From Campylobacterota bacterium (GTDB lineage: Bacteria > Campylobacterota > Campylobacteria > Campylobacterales > Sulfurimonadaceae), in assembly GCA_030836825.1 (NCBI GenBank), contig JAUPLR010000071.1, forward strand, positions 1 through 37,091: DNA of 37,091 nucleotides, given 5' to 3'. Shown here piece after piece: positions 1 through 10,643 of this stretch. How positions within the stretch are numbered: position 1 is the stretch's first letter; each line of letters opens with the position of its first letter. The position numbers and the translations under genes are program-made. Under the pieces are notes generated by a model. It was not told the DNA's origin. It ran no database searches and saw nothing but the letters and a program-made list of their open reading frames with translations.

Positions 1-868
1 TACGCTGACGCGCTTCAATCGCTTCTTTTAACTTTGCAGTATTAACTTGTATGTATTCAAGAGCATGATGGGCCAATGCCGTATCATAAAGTGAAGGGGC
101 GGTTGCATAAATCACATTTTTGGCACGATTTATGAAATAGTCACTAATGTGTTGTGGCGAGAGAACATACGCCCCAAAACTCCCGTAAGCTTTCCCCAGC
201 GTGCCCATTTTGATCATATTAGAAGTAGGCTTGATGTTGTAATAATCGAGAATCCCCATAAGATTTTCTCCAATCACACCGCTGCTGTGCGCTTCATCCA
301 AAATGATGAGAACATCATACCGTTCGCATACGTCCAATATTTCTCTGGTGAGCTTATCTCCGCTCATCGAGTAAATCCCCTCGACCGCTACGATAATCCG
401 TTTTTCGGTCGCTTTTTTTAGCGCAGATTCCAATGCAATCGCATCATTGTGGGCAAAAAACTCCACTCTCGCGTCGCACATACGTGTCGCCATCACACCG
501 CTGGCATGATACGACGCATCCATCAAGAGCAAATCCCCTTTGCGGGCAAGAGACTCTATCATCCCGATATTGGCATTAAATCCGCTCCCCATCACAATCC
601 CAGCTTCAAACCCGTTAGCCTCACACAACGCATGCTCAAAGTTTTGATGAATAGGGTGGTAGCCGTTGACCAGCATCGAAGATTTGGGAGCATGAAAAGT
701 ATACGAACTCACTGTTTCGCACGCTTTGTCATGCAATTGCTTCAGATGTGCCAAACCCAAATAATCATTGGAGGCACCATCCAAAAGCGTCTCATCAACC
801 AAATGACGCTCTCGGTAACGTTCTGAACGCTTTAGGGCTTTAAGCTCGTTTTCGTAGGGGTTGTTCAT
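1..868 (-). CDS. bioF: 8-amino-7-oxononanoate synthase / glycine C-acetyltransferase family PLP enzyme, 3' truncated by window edge
   Basis: Reverse frame from ATG at 868 (MNNPYENELKALKRSERYRERHLVDETLLDGASNDYLGLAHL...ILDEAHSSGVIGE...GTLGKAYGSFGAYV) runs open to the window start; alpha-oxoamine synthase motifs; ATGA overlap with maf. Not in the ORF track because it runs off the edge. Confidence 0.8.
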   Translation of the reverse strand, partial: MNNPYENELKALKRSERYRERHLVDETLLDGASNDYLGLAHLKQLHDKACETVSSYTFHAPKSSMLVNGYHPIHQNFEHALCEANGFEAGIVMGSGFNANIGMIESLARKGDLLLMDASYHASGVMATRMCDARVEFFAHNDAIALESALKKATEKRIIVAVEGIYSMSGDKLTREILDVCERYDVLIILDEAHSSGVIGENLMGILDYYNIKPTSNMIKMGTLGKAYGSFGAYVLSPQHISDYFINRAKNVIYATAPSLYDTALAHHALEYIQVNTAKLKEAIEARQR

Positions 869-1413
869 GTTAAAAACGGCTTCAATACTTCAACTGATAG
901 ACCCATCGCCGTGCTTTCATAGCCTCTGGTTTCACGAATGTACGATTTACAAAATCCCTCTACCATACATGCTCCCGCTTTTCCGCGCCAATCGCCGCTT
1001 TGGATATACGCATCTACGGCATCAGGATCAAAAGAATCAAAAAAATAACGGGTTGAGGAAATATCCATGAGTTCAAGACGAGGTGTTTTGTAAATCATAC
1101 AGGTGATGATGGAGACTTCACTGCCGCTTTGTGTGGCTAAAATAGCTCTGGCATCCGCTTCATCTTTGGCTTTGCGCAATATCTTTCCCTGTGCGGTTAC
1201 GACGGTGTCGGCTACCAGCAGAGGATAATCTGTACAACCGAATTTTTCAAAATTAACACGGTATTTTCCAAGAGTCGCTTGATAAACAAAGTTTTTGGGA
1301 GTGGGTGCGACAATCGAATCTTCATCAAAATCAATAGATTGTTGCAGATAAGGGATACCCGCCGCACTCAAAAGCTGTGCGCGGGTGATGGAAGAAGAAG
1401 CTAAACGTAACAT
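865..1413 (-). CDS. maf: Maf-like nucleotide pyrophosphatase
   Basis: 182 aa, starts [15 protein letters not shown], has LLVADTVV and ...GDWRGKAGACMVEG motifs typical of Maf. Confidence 0.88.
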   Translation of the reverse strand: MLRLASSSITRAQLLSAAGIPYLQQSIDFDEDSIVAPTPKNFVYQATLGKYRVNFEKFGCTDYPLLVADTVVTAQGKILRKAKDEADARAILATQSGSEVSIITCMIYKTPRLELMDISSTRYFFDSFDPDAVDAYIQSGDWRGKAGACMVEGFCKSYIRETRGYESTAMGLSVEVLKPFLT

Positions 1414-1949
1414 TAATATGCGTTACGGAGAACCACGCCCATAAAAATAGCGATAAGCCCCAAGGCAATGTTCACGGGGACCAAATATTGCGCTATTGGT
1501 GTTAGCATAGCTTTTGCACGTGCCAAATCATCAACCAACAACGCTTTTACCGCTTGAGAACGGCGATACATCATGACGCCCAAGTTGATGGCCATCACCG
1601 TCCAGATCATCTCTTTGATATGGATCGTCTGATACAGACTCATTGCGTACGCATCGATGACATTCCCGCTTGCATCCACGGCAGCCTCACGAAATCCTAG
1701 GCCTACCGCCATCAATATAGCCGTCACAATCAATACGATTACTGCCGGCCATACGATGTTAAAAAGACGATTAAGGGCATGGGCTGCACGTTGCATGCGT
1801 ACTTTTGGATCTTCGATCATACTGCATGATGCATGTGCGGCAAAGCGCATCGTAATCATTCCGCCTACCCAAATAACAGCACCCAGTACGTGTAAAAAGA
1901 TAATCGTTGTGCGATAATCCGAAAATATTTGTACTAAAAAAGCTTTCAC
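1413..1949 (-). CDS. Small integral membrane protein (CopD-like/DUF family)
   Basis: Four or so hydrophobic segments ([21 protein letters not shown]...). ORF track start is 1976, but GTG at 1949 overlapping the alaS stop (GTGA) fits better. Confidence 0.65.
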   Translation of the reverse strand: MKAFLVQIFSDYRTTIIFLHVLGAVIWVGGMITMRFAAHASCSMIEDPKVRMQRAAHALNRLFNIVWPAVIVLIVTAILMAVGLGFREAAVDASGNVIDAYAMSLYQTIHIKEMIWTVMAINLGVMMYRRSQAVKALLVDDLARAKAMLTPIAQYLVPVNIALGLIAIFMGVVLRNAY

Positions 1950-4498
1950 GCAAGTTCCTTGGTAATATATGCCCATGCTGCTTCAAGAGCTTCACTTATC
2001 TTCGAGGGATCTTTCCCACCCGCTTGAGCGAAATCCGGACGTCCTCCGCCACCGCCGCCGACGATCGGCGCAATAGCTTTGACCCAGTCTCCTGCTTTTG
2101 CGGGCGAATTTTTGACCCCACTGGCGAGGTGAATCTTATCCTCTTTGACTTGGAACAACATTACACAAATCGACTCATGTGCATTCTTAAGCTCATCAAT
2201 ACGTTCTTTGATATCGCCCGCATCCAGCTGAGCTACCACAACCGCCGTATTGCCCATCATCGTAACACTTAACGCTTCTTTGGATGCGGATGCCAAAGTG
2301 GTCATTTCATGCTTGAGCGTCTTCACGTGCTCTTTTAGGCGCTCAATGCCTGCGAGAACATCACGATTTTTGACCGAACTCTCCACCTCTTCGAGCAAAT
2401 GGCGCTGTGATTTGAACACATTGTACGCGGCATTGCCGCACACCGCTTCGATACGACGAACACCCGCGCTTACACCGCTTTCTTTGGTGATAATAAACGT
2501 TCCGATCACTGAGGTATTCTGAACGTGTGTACCGCCGCAAAACTCGACCGATGCGCCACCAAAGTCAACAACACGGACACGGTCCCCGTATTTTTCACCA
2601 AACTGTGCTTTTGCACCGCTCTTTTTGGCTTCATCGATGCTCATCTCTTTGGTCAGTCCGGTGAGCGCATGAAAGATATGCTGATTCACACGCTCTTCTA
2701 CGAGCGCTATTTCTTCTGACGTCATTGCTTTTGGGTGAGAAAAATCAAAACGCAGACGATTGTGTTCCACAAGGGAACCCGCTTGAGAAATGTGTTCTCC
2801 CAATAACTCATACAATGCCGCATGCAAAAGATGGGTTGCAGAGTGATGCTTGGCAATCTCATTGCGTGATAGATCAACAATCGCTTCCACCGTTTCCCCT
2901 ACACTGATTGTCGCAGTCGTTTCGATGTGAGAGAGGTTTAGTCCATGAAACTTTTGCGTATCCATAACGGTTGCTTTACCGCTCAAAACACCTGTGTCAC
3001 CCGCTTGACCACCGCTTAGCGCGTAAAAAGGGGTCTCTTCGAGAAGCACCCATCCCTTTTGGCACGCATGCAGCGATTCAACACGTTGGAAACTCTCACT
3101 CAACAATGCTTGAATTTTTACAGGAGCTTTCGTATAGCCATAACCGATAAAGGTATTGACCCCAAAAGTTTCGAGAAGGGTTTTGAAATCCCCCTCAACT
3201 GCCGCATCCCCAGAACCTTTCCAGGCCGCTTTTGCACGCGTTCGCTGCTCTTTCATAAGTGCTTCAAACGTAGCCGTATCGAGTGCGAGATGTTTCTCAC
3301 GCAGCATGTCTTCGGTCAAATCAAGAGGGAATCCAAACGTATCGTAGAGCTTAAACGCTACTTCACCGCTAAAGGTTGCTTTCGTATTTTTGAGTTCTTC
3401 ATTAAACAACTCAATACCGGATGCGATGGTTTTGAAAAAACGCTCCTCTTCCAGCATAATCTGTTCTTTGAGGACCGAAAGTTTTTCGACGATGTACGGG
3501 TATTGTTTCCCCATAAGATCTGCTACGGTATCGGCAATTTCAAACATAAACGGTTTGGTAAAGCCAAGAAGATACCCGTGACGTACCGCACGACGCAAAA
3601 TACGACGAAGCACGTATCCGCGCCCTTCATTGGAGAAGTTTGTCCCTTGCGCAAGCAAGAAGGTCACCGTACGGATATGATCGGCAATAACTCGGTACGA
3701 TGCACCGCTGGCATAGCTGTACGGCTTGCCGATAAGGGCTTCGACTTTGCGGATGATCGGCATAAAGAGGCTTGAGTCGTAGTTGCTTTGCACCCCTTCC
3801 AAGACGGCAACCGCACGCTCCAATCCCATACCCGTATCGATAGAGGGTTTTGGCAACGGTTTAAGTTCACCCTTGGCATTGCGCTCGTACTGCATAAAGA
3901 CAAGATTCCAGATTTCCAAGAAACGATCCCCATCGCCTCCCATATAATCTTCTGGTCCGTTAAAATGCTCTGCGCCCTGATCCACAAAAATCTCTGAACA
4001 CGGACCGCACGGACCCGTATCCCCCATTTGCCAAAAATTGTCTTTATCCCCCAGACGCATGATACGATCGGCGGAGATGTGTTTTTTCCACATCTCCTCC
4101 GCCTCATCATCGCTCTCGTGAACCGTTACCCAAAGCTTTTCAACCTGCAACTTCATCACTTGCGTAATAAACTCCCACGCATGCGCTATCGCTTCTTCTT
4201 TGAAATAATCGCCGAAACTAAAGTTCCCCAACATCTCGAAAAAGGTATGGTGACGTGCGGTATGACCGACGTTTTCGAGGTCATTGTGCTTTCCACCTGC
4301 TCGCAGACACGTCTGGGAACTGGTTGCTCTTGGGTTTGAAGGGGCAGGAATCTCGCCCGTAAAAATCGACTTAAACGGAACCATGCCGGCATTGGTAAAG
4401 AGCAGTGTTGCATCCTCAGGAACAAGCGGGGAGCTTGCTGCTCGGTCGTGTTGTTTTGATTCAAAAAAGGCTAAAAAAGCTTCGCGTACGTCCATCAT
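1946..4498 (-). CDS. alaS: Alanyl-tRNA synthetase
   Basis: 850 aa; [45 protein letters not shown] motifs. Confidence 0.98.
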   Translation of the reverse strand: MMDVREAFLAFFESKQHDRAASSPLVPEDATLLFTNAGMVPFKSIFTGEIPAPSNPRATSSQTCLRAGGKHNDLENVGHTARHHTFFEMLGNFSFGDYFKEEAIAHAWEFITQVMKLQVEKLWVTVHESDDEAEEMWKKHISADRIMRLGDKDNFWQMGDTGPCGPCSEIFVDQGAEHFNGPEDYMGGDGDRFLEIWNLVFMQYERNAKGELKPLPKPSIDTGMGLERAVAVLEGVQSNYDSSLFMPIIRKVEALIGKPYSYASGASYRVIADHIRTVTFLLAQGTNFSNEGRGYVLRRILRRAVRHGYLLGFTKPFMFEIADTVADLMGKQYPYIVEKLSVLKEQIMLEEERFFKTIASGIELFNEELKNTKATFSGEVAFKLYDTFGFPLDLTEDMLREKHLALDTATFEALMKEQRTRAKAAWKGSGDAAVEGDFKTLLETFGVNTFIGYGYTKAPVKIQALLSESFQRVESLHACQKGWVLLEETPFYALSGGQAGDTGVLSGKATVMDTQKFHGLNLSHIETTATISVGETVEAIVDLSRNEIAKHHSATHLLHAALYELLGEHISQAGSLVEHNRLRFDFSHPKAMTSEEIALVEERVNQHIFHALTGLTKEMSIDEAKKSGAKAQFGEKYGDRVRVVDFGGASVEFCGGTHVQNTSVIGTFIITKESGVSAGVRRIEAVCGNAAYNVFKSQRHLLEEVESSVKNRDVLAGIERLKEHVKTLKHEMTTLASASKEALSVTMMGNTAVVVAQLDAGDIKERIDELKNAHESICVMLFQVKEDKIHLASGVKNSPAKAGDWVKAIAPIVGGGGGGRPDFAQAGGKDPSKISEALEAAWAYITKELA

Positions 4499-4591
4499 GG
4501 GTTACTCTCATTTGGGTAAAATTGTCGCGATTATAGCGAAGAAGGGTTTAATACCAAATTTTTGATATACTTACAGCATCAAGCAAGAGGA

Positions 4592-4903
4592 ATGTGTGTG
4601 CCCAAAATTTTTGAATATTTAGGGATTTCTATACTTTTTTACAGTAATGAACACGAACCTGTACATGTTCACGGTAAATATCAAGGATATGAGTCCAAGG
4701 CCGAATTTATCATCATCGATGGTAAAATTTCTAAGATTATTATCAAAGAGGTCAAAGGAAAAAGAGCTCTTCCAGCCAATGAACTCAAAGAATTTCAAAA
4801 ATTGGTTGAAACGTTTCAAACTGAAATAGTTCAAAAATGGATCGATTATTTTGTGTTACACAAACAAATCAATTGCATCAAAATAGAAGGAAAAGTAAAA
4901 TGA
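4592..4903 (+). CDS. DUF4160-like protein (copy 1)
   Basis: ...PKIFEYLGISILFYSNEHEPVHVHGKYQGYESKAEFIIIDGKI...WIDYFV; HEPVHVH motif typical of DUF4160. Start at ATG 4592 (agagg upstream). Confidence 0.75.
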   Translation: MCVPKIFEYLGISILFYSNEHEPVHVHGKYQGYESKAEFIIIDGKISKIIIKEVKGKRALPANELKEFQKLVETFQTEIVQKWIDYFVLHKQINCIKIEGKVK

Positions 4904-5193
4904 TTACTGAAGATCAAATCATCCTCATCGAAAACGCAGACTATCTAAACGGATACAAAATTCGTTTGCAGTTTAATGACCAAACGACTCAAACCATTGA
5001 TTTTGAAAATTTTATCCTATCATCCACTAACCCGCATATTGCTAAATATGCTGATTTAGAAATTTTTAAAAACTTCTCAATCACCGATGGTGATTTAGAG
5101 TGGAATGATTACGATTTATGTTTTCCGATTGCTGATCTCTACGAAAATCAAAATATCGGAAACGTCCGCCACGGTTCTAACGAAGCGGCGTAA
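4900..5193 (+). CDS. DUF2442-like protein (copy 1)
   Basis: MITEDQIILIENADYLNGYKIRLQFNDQTTQTIDFENFIL...; ATGA overlap with the upstream DUF4160-like gene. The ORF-track start at 4837 is upstream of this. Confidence 0.72.
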   Translation: MITEDQIILIENADYLNGYKIRLQFNDQTTQTIDFENFILSSTNPHIAKYADLEIFKNFSITDGDLEWNDYDLCFPIADLYENQNIGNVRHGSNEAA

Positions 5194-5217
5194 AAATCTT
5201 TATTAGACTTGTTTTTC

Positions 5218-5276
5218 CGTTCGTGGTGAGCCTGTCGAACCATGAATTTACCCTTCGACAAGCTCAGGGTGAACGG
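5218..5276. repeat. REP-like imperfect palindrome
   Basis: CCGTTCGTGGTGAGCCTGTCGAACCA...CCCTTCGACAAGCTCAGGGTGAACGG: the arms are imperfect reverse complements, between the convergent DUF2442-like gene and leuA. Confidence 0.75.
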
Positions 5277-5280
5277 TTTT

Positions 5281-6948
5281 TTACGAGAATGCTCGATTCA
5301 AAGCGCTGAACATCGCTTTGATAGAGGCAACCGTAATATCGTTATCACACCCTACCCCAAAAAATTTCTCTTGCGCTTCGGTTTGAATTTCGATGTAGGC
5401 AACCGCTTCGGCGCTGGAGAGTTCTCCGCGGGAGTGTTCGCTGTACGAGAGAATTTTAAACGCGTGAGAGTACTCTACCATCAACGCATTTTTACACGCA
5501 TCGATGGGACCGTTTCCCTGCCCCTCTGAGCGAATCATTTTACCGTTATGGGTATATTCCAAAACGCATTTTGCTGAGTGCTCTTTTGCGCTCTCGGAAA
5601 TCACCGAATAATCGACAAATTCGATATCATGGGGCTCACCGAAATAAGTTGTTTCAAATATGGATAAAATCTCTTCGGCTGTCAGCTCTCTTCCTGCCTC
5701 ATCGGTGTAACGTTGAACAACTGCCCCGATTTCGGGGTGCATTTTTTTTGGAAGCGCATAACCGAATTTGTCTTCTAGGACGTACGCAACGCCCCCCTTG
5801 CCCGATTGAGAATTAATACGGATAATCCCCTCATAATTACGCCCAACATCCGCAGGATCGATAGGTAAATAAGGGACTTCCCAAAACGCATCTGCTTTGG
5901 AGCGCTGATACTCCATCCCTTTTTTAATAGCATCTTGATGTGAACCTGAAAACGCGGTATAGACCAATTCTCCGACGTACGGATGACGCTCATGGGTTTT
6001 CATGTCCGTACACTCTTCGACGATGCGTACCACCGTTTCCAAATCACTAAAATCAAGTTGGGGATCAATTCCTTGGGTATACATATTGAGCGCTAATGTG
6101 ATGATGTCCACATTTCCGGTACGTTCACCGTTTGAGAGTAACGTCCCCTCAACACGATCCGCCCCTGCCAGTAACGCAAGTTCGGTCGCCGCAACCGAGG
6201 TTCCGCGATCATTGTGCGTATGGGTTGAAATCAAGACATGCTCACGGTTCGTCAAATGACGGCTCATCCACTCAATCTGATCGGCATAGACGTTTGGCGT
6301 TGCCATCTCTACCGTTGCCGGAAGATTAATCACCACTTTGCGTGTAGCACTGATTCCCCACGCATCGGTCACCGCATTGCAAATACGTGCAGCATACTCC
6401 AACTCCGTCCCTGTAAAACTCTCAGGTGAGTATTCCAAGAAAATCTCACCCTCGTGTTTTTGAGCACGCGCTTTGACCATCTCAACACCCTCGAGGGCCA
6501 ACGCAATAATGTCATCTTGTTCTTTGCCAAAAACAATCTTACGCTGTGCGGTCGATGTTGAGTTGTACAAGTGAACAATGGCTTTTTTGACGCCCGACAA
6601 TGCTTCAAATGTTTTATCAATCAAATGTTCTCTGGCTTGCACCAAAACCTGAACGGTTACATCATCAGGAATCAAACTTTGCTCAACTAATGTGCGTAAA
6701 AAATCAAATTCGACTTTAGACGCCGATGGAAATCCCACTTCAATGGTTTTAAATCCGAGTTTCAGCAAGAGGTTGAAAAGAGAAAGTTTTTGTTCCAAAT
6801 TCATCGGAGTGATCAACGCTTGGTTTCCGTCGCGTAGATCGACACTGCACCATACAGGGGCGTGTGTGATGGTTTTGGTCGGCCAAATACGGTTTGGCAA
6901 ATCAACTTGCGGATAAGGGCGATATTTGCCCGTAGACATGTTCTTCAT
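5281..6948 (-). CDS. leuA: 2-isopropylmalate synthase
   Basis: MKNMSTGKYRPYPQVDLPNRIWPTKTITHAPVWCSVDLRDGNQAL...; HTHNDRGT motif; start at ATG 6948 behind AAGGAAAC rather than the track start 6999. Confidence 0.96.
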   Translation of the reverse strand: MKNMSTGKYRPYPQVDLPNRIWPTKTITHAPVWCSVDLRDGNQALITPMNLEQKLSLFNLLLKLGFKTIEVGFPSASKVEFDFLRTLVEQSLIPDDVTVQVLVQAREHLIDKTFEALSGVKKAIVHLYNSTSTAQRKIVFGKEQDDIIALALEGVEMVKARAQKHEGEIFLEYSPESFTGTELEYAARICNAVTDAWGISATRKVVINLPATVEMATPNVYADQIEWMSRHLTNREHVLISTHTHNDRGTSVAATELALLAGADRVEGTLLSNGERTGNVDIITLALNMYTQGIDPQLDFSDLETVVRIVEECTDMKTHERHPYVGELVYTAFSGSHQDAIKKGMEYQRSKADAFWEVPYLPIDPADVGRNYEGIIRINSQSGKGGVAYVLEDKFGYALPKKMHPEIGAVVQRYTDEAGRELTAEEILSIFETTYFGEPHDIEFVDYSVISESAKEHSAKCVLEYTHNGKMIRSEGQGNGPIDACKNALMVEYSHAFKILSYSEHSRGELSSAEAVAYIEIQTEAQEKFFGVGCDNDITVASIKAMFSALNRAFS

Positions 6949-7042
6949 GTTAGTTTCCTTACAATGTTCTCTCTTCTCACTGCCTCTTGCTGGGGGCAAT
7001 AAGTAATGCGATTATAGCAAAAAGCACTTTGAGGTATTGGTT

Positions 7043-8065
7043 TTACGCGCCAGACTCTTGTTCAATCTTCTCAATAATCTTTGCAGCACCTTCCGGTAAA
7101 ATCAATTTGCCCAACGCTTCACTTTTCACACGTATATCACTCAGCATCGCTTCTTTGAGCTTATCCGCCATTCCCTCCCGCTGACGCTCACACCATCCGG
7201 CATTATGGTCGATCACATAACGGGCATTATGATACTGATGATCGGCTGCTGCACTTGGATACGGGATGTAAAACGCAGGAACACGTGCCGCGCACAATTC
7301 CCACAAGGTACTCGCCCCCGACCGACTAATCGCAAAGTCACTACGTTCGATGAGCTGGGCTATTTGTGTCGTAAATCCATAGACTTCAGCCTCAATGCCC
7401 AATTTTTTGTAAGCGTGTTTAACCCGTTCTTCCTCCGATGCGCCGCATTGATGAAGGATTGAAATCCCGCGCCCATTTAACCACGGTGCAATCTCTAGCG
7501 CTAAATCATTGATAAATTTCGCCCCCTGCGAACCTCCGAGAAAAATCACTGTTTTCACTTTATTTCTGGTTCGAGCATTGGAAAAATACCCTTCTGAAAC
7601 AGGATAATCGCAATGGCTTTTGCCTTCTTCATACGAGCTGTAAAATCCAGCCGCATACGGGCGCAGTAGCGTATTGAGTTTTCCCGTCACTGCGTTTTGC
7701 TCATGGATATACAATGGTCGCTGCATAGTGATCGCAGCAATTGCCGCAGGAGCCGCTGAAAACCCGCCAACGCTAACAATTGCATCCGCACTTGATGCTC
7801 GTATGATTTGTCTGGATTCCACAACGGCTTTGAGAATTTTCCAAAGCGCCCCCATTTTTCCAAGCCCTTTTTTGTTTACCACACCCGTTGTTTCTAAAAA
7901 ATAGGTCTCCTCAAACACCGTATTATTGCCAAACCACTGTCGGTCTTGCCCACTCGTTGAACCGATAAAGAGTACTTTATGCCCGCGCGCCTTAGCCTCT
8001 TGCGCCAAAGACAGCGCTATTACCAAATGCCCTCCGGTCCCACCGCCCGTAAACACAAGGGTCAT
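7043..8065 (-). CDS. murG: UDP-N-acetylglucosamine--N-acetylmuramyl-(pentapeptide) pyrophosphoryl-undecaprenol GlcNAc transferase
   Basis: MTLVFTGGGTGGHLVIALSLA, IHEQNAVTGK, FLGGSQGAKFIN, SRSGASTLWEL motifs. Confidence 0.96.
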   Translation of the reverse strand: MTLVFTGGGTGGHLVIALSLAQEAKARGHKVLFIGSTSGQDRQWFGNNTVFEETYFLETTGVVNKKGLGKMGALWKILKAVVESRQIIRASSADAIVSVGGFSAAPAAIAAITMQRPLYIHEQNAVTGKLNTLLRPYAAGFYSSYEEGKSHCDYPVSEGYFSNARTRNKVKTVIFLGGSQGAKFINDLALEIAPWLNGRGISILHQCGASEEERVKHAYKKLGIEAEVYGFTTQIAQLIERSDFAISRSGASTLWELCAARVPAFYIPYPSAAADHQYHNARYVIDHNAGWCERQREGMADKLKEAMLSDIRVKSEALGKLILPEGAAKIIEKIEQESGA

Positions 8066-9240
8066 TTTGACGCTCCCAATTTAGGCTGTATTTTTTTTGA
8101 AAGCATCAACACCATCCCAATGGCAATGCTTGACGCCAGCATTACCGATCCGCCATAACTTAACAGTGGGACCGAAATACCTTTAATCGGTGTCAATCCG
8201 CTAATTCCGTACGCATTAAGCATAAACGCAAAGGTGATGAGCAATCCAACTCCAAGACTAAAAAGGTAATCGATGTCTGCTTTCGAACGGTTTGCGATTT
8301 TAAAAAGGCGATGTAAAATGATAACAAAGAGCATAGTAACGACAAATACCCCTATAAATCCAAACTCCTCCGCAATCCCAGCAAGGACAAAGTCCGTATG
8401 CACTTCACTCAAAAAACCAAGCTTGAACGTCCCGTTACCCAGTCCCGTTCCTAAAAGTCCGCCATTATGAATGGCATTAAGTGAGTGACCAATTTGATAT
8501 GCTTCTTCGGCATTTTCAACACGCAAATGCTGCGCAATCGATTCAGGTAAAAAGGCCAATATCGTACTTTGCGCTGAACCCCACCACGAAAGAATACGGT
8601 TGATACGATGTTGAGACGTGAGGATAAAAAAGAGAAAAAATCCGACCGAGCCCCCAATAAGGGTGAGAAAAAATCGAAAACTGCTGCCGGCAAAAAAAAG
8701 CATAAACGCCAAAGTAAGCGCAAGAACAATAACTTGTCCCAAATCGTTTTGAACAATAGCGATCAAAAACATGACGAGGATAAACAACGTGGCATATGGA
8801 AAAAAGCGCTTAAGCTCTTCCATAACCCCCATGCCGCCATGATGCCCAAGCTTACGAGAGAAACTCCACGCCAAAAAATAGACAAATCCGACTTTAAAAA
8901 ACTCTACAGGAGCAATCGACATCCCCACCACCTTGATCCACCGCTTCGCACCCCCTACCTCGCTGACTAAAAAAGAAGGAAGGAACGGCATCGCGATCAT
9001 AAGCGCCAATCCGCCCCAAAAGAGGGTTAAACCCAGAGGATGAAGCCACACATCAGGATCAAGCTGCGAAATCGTCCACATCAATAAAATAGAAATGACG
9101 GCAATCAAAAGTTCACGAGAAACGAAGTGAAAAGCGTTATATTCAAACAGTATAACGGTATATGCGGTAAGGGTATACGAACAAATAATACCAACGGTGA
9201 TAAGTATCGTCGTTAAAATAAATAATTTTTTATCGGGCAT
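8062..9240 (-). CDS. ftsW: FtsW/RodA/SpoVE family peptidoglycan glycosyltransferase
   Basis: Multi-TM, ...AYQIGHSLNAIHNGGLLGTGLGNGTFKLGFLSEVHTDFVLAGIAEEFGF, PLLSYGGS; adjacent to murG with ATGA overlap; start at MPDKK (9240). Confidence 0.92.
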   Translation of the reverse strand: MPDKKLFILTTILITVGIICSYTLTAYTVILFEYNAFHFVSRELLIAVISILLMWTISQLDPDVWLHPLGLTLFWGGLALMIAMPFLPSFLVSEVGGAKRWIKVVGMSIAPVEFFKVGFVYFLAWSFSRKLGHHGGMGVMEELKRFFPYATLFILVMFLIAIVQNDLGQVIVLALTLAFMLFFAGSSFRFFLTLIGGSVGFFLFFILTSQHRINRILSWWGSAQSTILAFLPESIAQHLRVENAEEAYQIGHSLNAIHNGGLLGTGLGNGTFKLGFLSEVHTDFVLAGIAEEFGFIGVFVVTMLFVIILHRLFKIANRSKADIDYLFSLGVGLLITFAFMLNAYGISGLTPIKGISVPLLSYGGSVMLASSIAIGMVLMLSKKIQPKLGASK

Positions 9241-9312
9241 CTTTAGACTTGTTTGGTGTATAATTTTGTAGTAGTATAGCAAGGCCACATTAAAGTGGCT
9301 ATAAAGTCAAAG

Positions 9313-9328
9313 TGGAATGTATTTTGCT
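9313..9328 (+). promoter_or_regulatory. Sigma-54 (RpoN) promoter for flgBC-fliE
   Basis: aagtGGaatgtatttt-GCttg: GG at 9314-9315 and GC at 9326-9327, exact GG-N10-GC spacing, about 40 nt upstream of the flgB start. Confidence 0.85.
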
Positions 9329-9366
9329 TGAAGAACAGTAACGCATAGAAAGGGAGGGTTAGGTAT

Positions 9367-9798
9367 ATGAGCATTAATATCTCACGAGCGCATGAGCTGA
9401 TGAAAAGCGCGATGGATTATCGTGCGGCACGTCAAGACATGATTGCCAGTAACATTGCCAATGCCGATACCCCTTTCTATCACCCGCGTGACGTCCGTTT
9501 CGAGGAAGCCCTTGCTCGGCAGAGCGCACAAATTTTTGCTCAAAAAGATCATGTGCTCCAAATGACCCATACGAATGGTGCTCATCTCAATGGAGTTTCC
9601 GCTTCCAACGACATCAAAGCAACCACTTTTTTTCGTGATGGCCACATGGCGCGCAATGATGGCAACAGTGTTGATTTGGATGTAGAAAGTTCGGAGATGG
9701 CAAAAAACTCGATGATGTTCAATGCCCTCACCGCAGCACTCAAAAAAGATTCCGCCTTGTTCAAAAGCGTCATCGATGCTTCAAGCAAAACGGCATAA
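9367..9798 (+). CDS. flgB: Flagellar basal-body rod protein FlgB
   Basis: ASNIANADTPFYHPRDVRFEEAL motif. Confidence 0.95.
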   Translation: MSINISRAHELMKSAMDYRAARQDMIASNIANADTPFYHPRDVRFEEALARQSAQIFAQKDHVLQMTHTNGAHLNGVSASNDIKATTFFRDGHMARNDGNSVDLDVESSEMAKNSMMFNALTAALKKDSALFKSVIDASSKTA

Positions 9799-9808
9799 GG
9801 ATTAAGTC

Positions 9809-10303
9809 ATGGCATTTTTAGACAGTTTTGACATCAGCGGTTACGGTCTTTCGGCCCAACGCGTTCGTGTCAACACCATAAGTTCCAACATTGCCAATGC
9901 CCAAACAACCCGCACGGCTGAGGGTGGGCCTTACCGCCGTCAAGAAGTGATTTTTAAAGCCATGGATTTCAACAGTGTTTACAATCAAGCGCTTGAGCGC
10001 CAAACCTCTTCTTTGGATTACTCGGATCCTCTTAAAGAAGGACTGCAAGGACTTAAGCCCAATCCTGCGATCATGAGTGTCATTGTGGATAAAATTTCTC
10101 GTGACGACAAAGCGCCGAACATGAAATACGATCCATCGCATCCCGACGCAGATGCCAAAGGGTACGTTGCTTACCCAAATATTAATCCTGTCATTGAAAT
10201 GGCCGATTTAGTAGAAGCAACACGCTCATACCAAGCGAACGTAGCAGCGTTTGAGAGCGCTAAAAATATGGCGAGCGGTGCAATCAGCATCTTGCAAGCA
10301 TAA
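9809..10303 (+). CDS. flgC: Flagellar basal-body rod protein FlgC
   Basis: SGYGLSAQRVRVNTISSNIANAQTTRTAEGGPYRRQEVIFKA...; C-terminal ATRSYQANVAAFESAKNM. Confidence 0.97.
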   Translation: MAFLDSFDISGYGLSAQRVRVNTISSNIANAQTTRTAEGGPYRRQEVIFKAMDFNSVYNQALERQTSSLDYSDPLKEGLQGLKPNPAIMSVIVDKISRDDKAPNMKYDPSHPDADAKGYVAYPNINPVIEMADLVEATRSYQANVAAFESAKNMASGAISILQA

Positions 10304-10320
10304 CCTAAGGACGAACCATT

Positions 10321-10623
10321 ATGCAAGATTTAGCCTCTATCAAATCTCTTTCCACTGCCGACTTATTCAAAGCAAAGGGGACAGCCCCTGCCCAGGGCAG
10401 TTCTACCGATTTTGCGCAAGAACTCAAAAATGCCCTCGGAAATGTCAACGAGATGCAAGTGGAGGGGGAACGTGCGATGAGCGATATCGCCACCGGCTCC
10501 GTCAAAGATCTGCATCAAGCGGCAATCGCCATCGACAAAGCCGAAATCAGTATGAAATTGATGCTTGAAGTGCGCAACAAGGCCCTCAACGCATACAAAG
10601 AGATCACTCGAACGCAAATGTAA
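10321..10623 (+). CDS. fliE: Flagellar hook-basal body complex protein FliE
   Basis: ...IDKAEISMKLMLEVRNKALNAYKEITRTQM, conserved FliE C-terminus; follows flgC. Confidence 0.95.
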   Translation: MQDLASIKSLSTADLFKAKGTAPAQGSSTDFAQELKNALGNVNEMQVEGERAMSDIATGSVKDLHQAAIAIDKAEISMKLMLEVRNKALNAYKEITRTQM

Positions 10624-10643
10624 AGCACGGCTAAGCTCTAGTC

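Noticed and set aside
3059-3775. 238-aa plus-strand ORF inside alaS
   Set aside because: Antisense shadow ORF of alaS; no protein-like motif.
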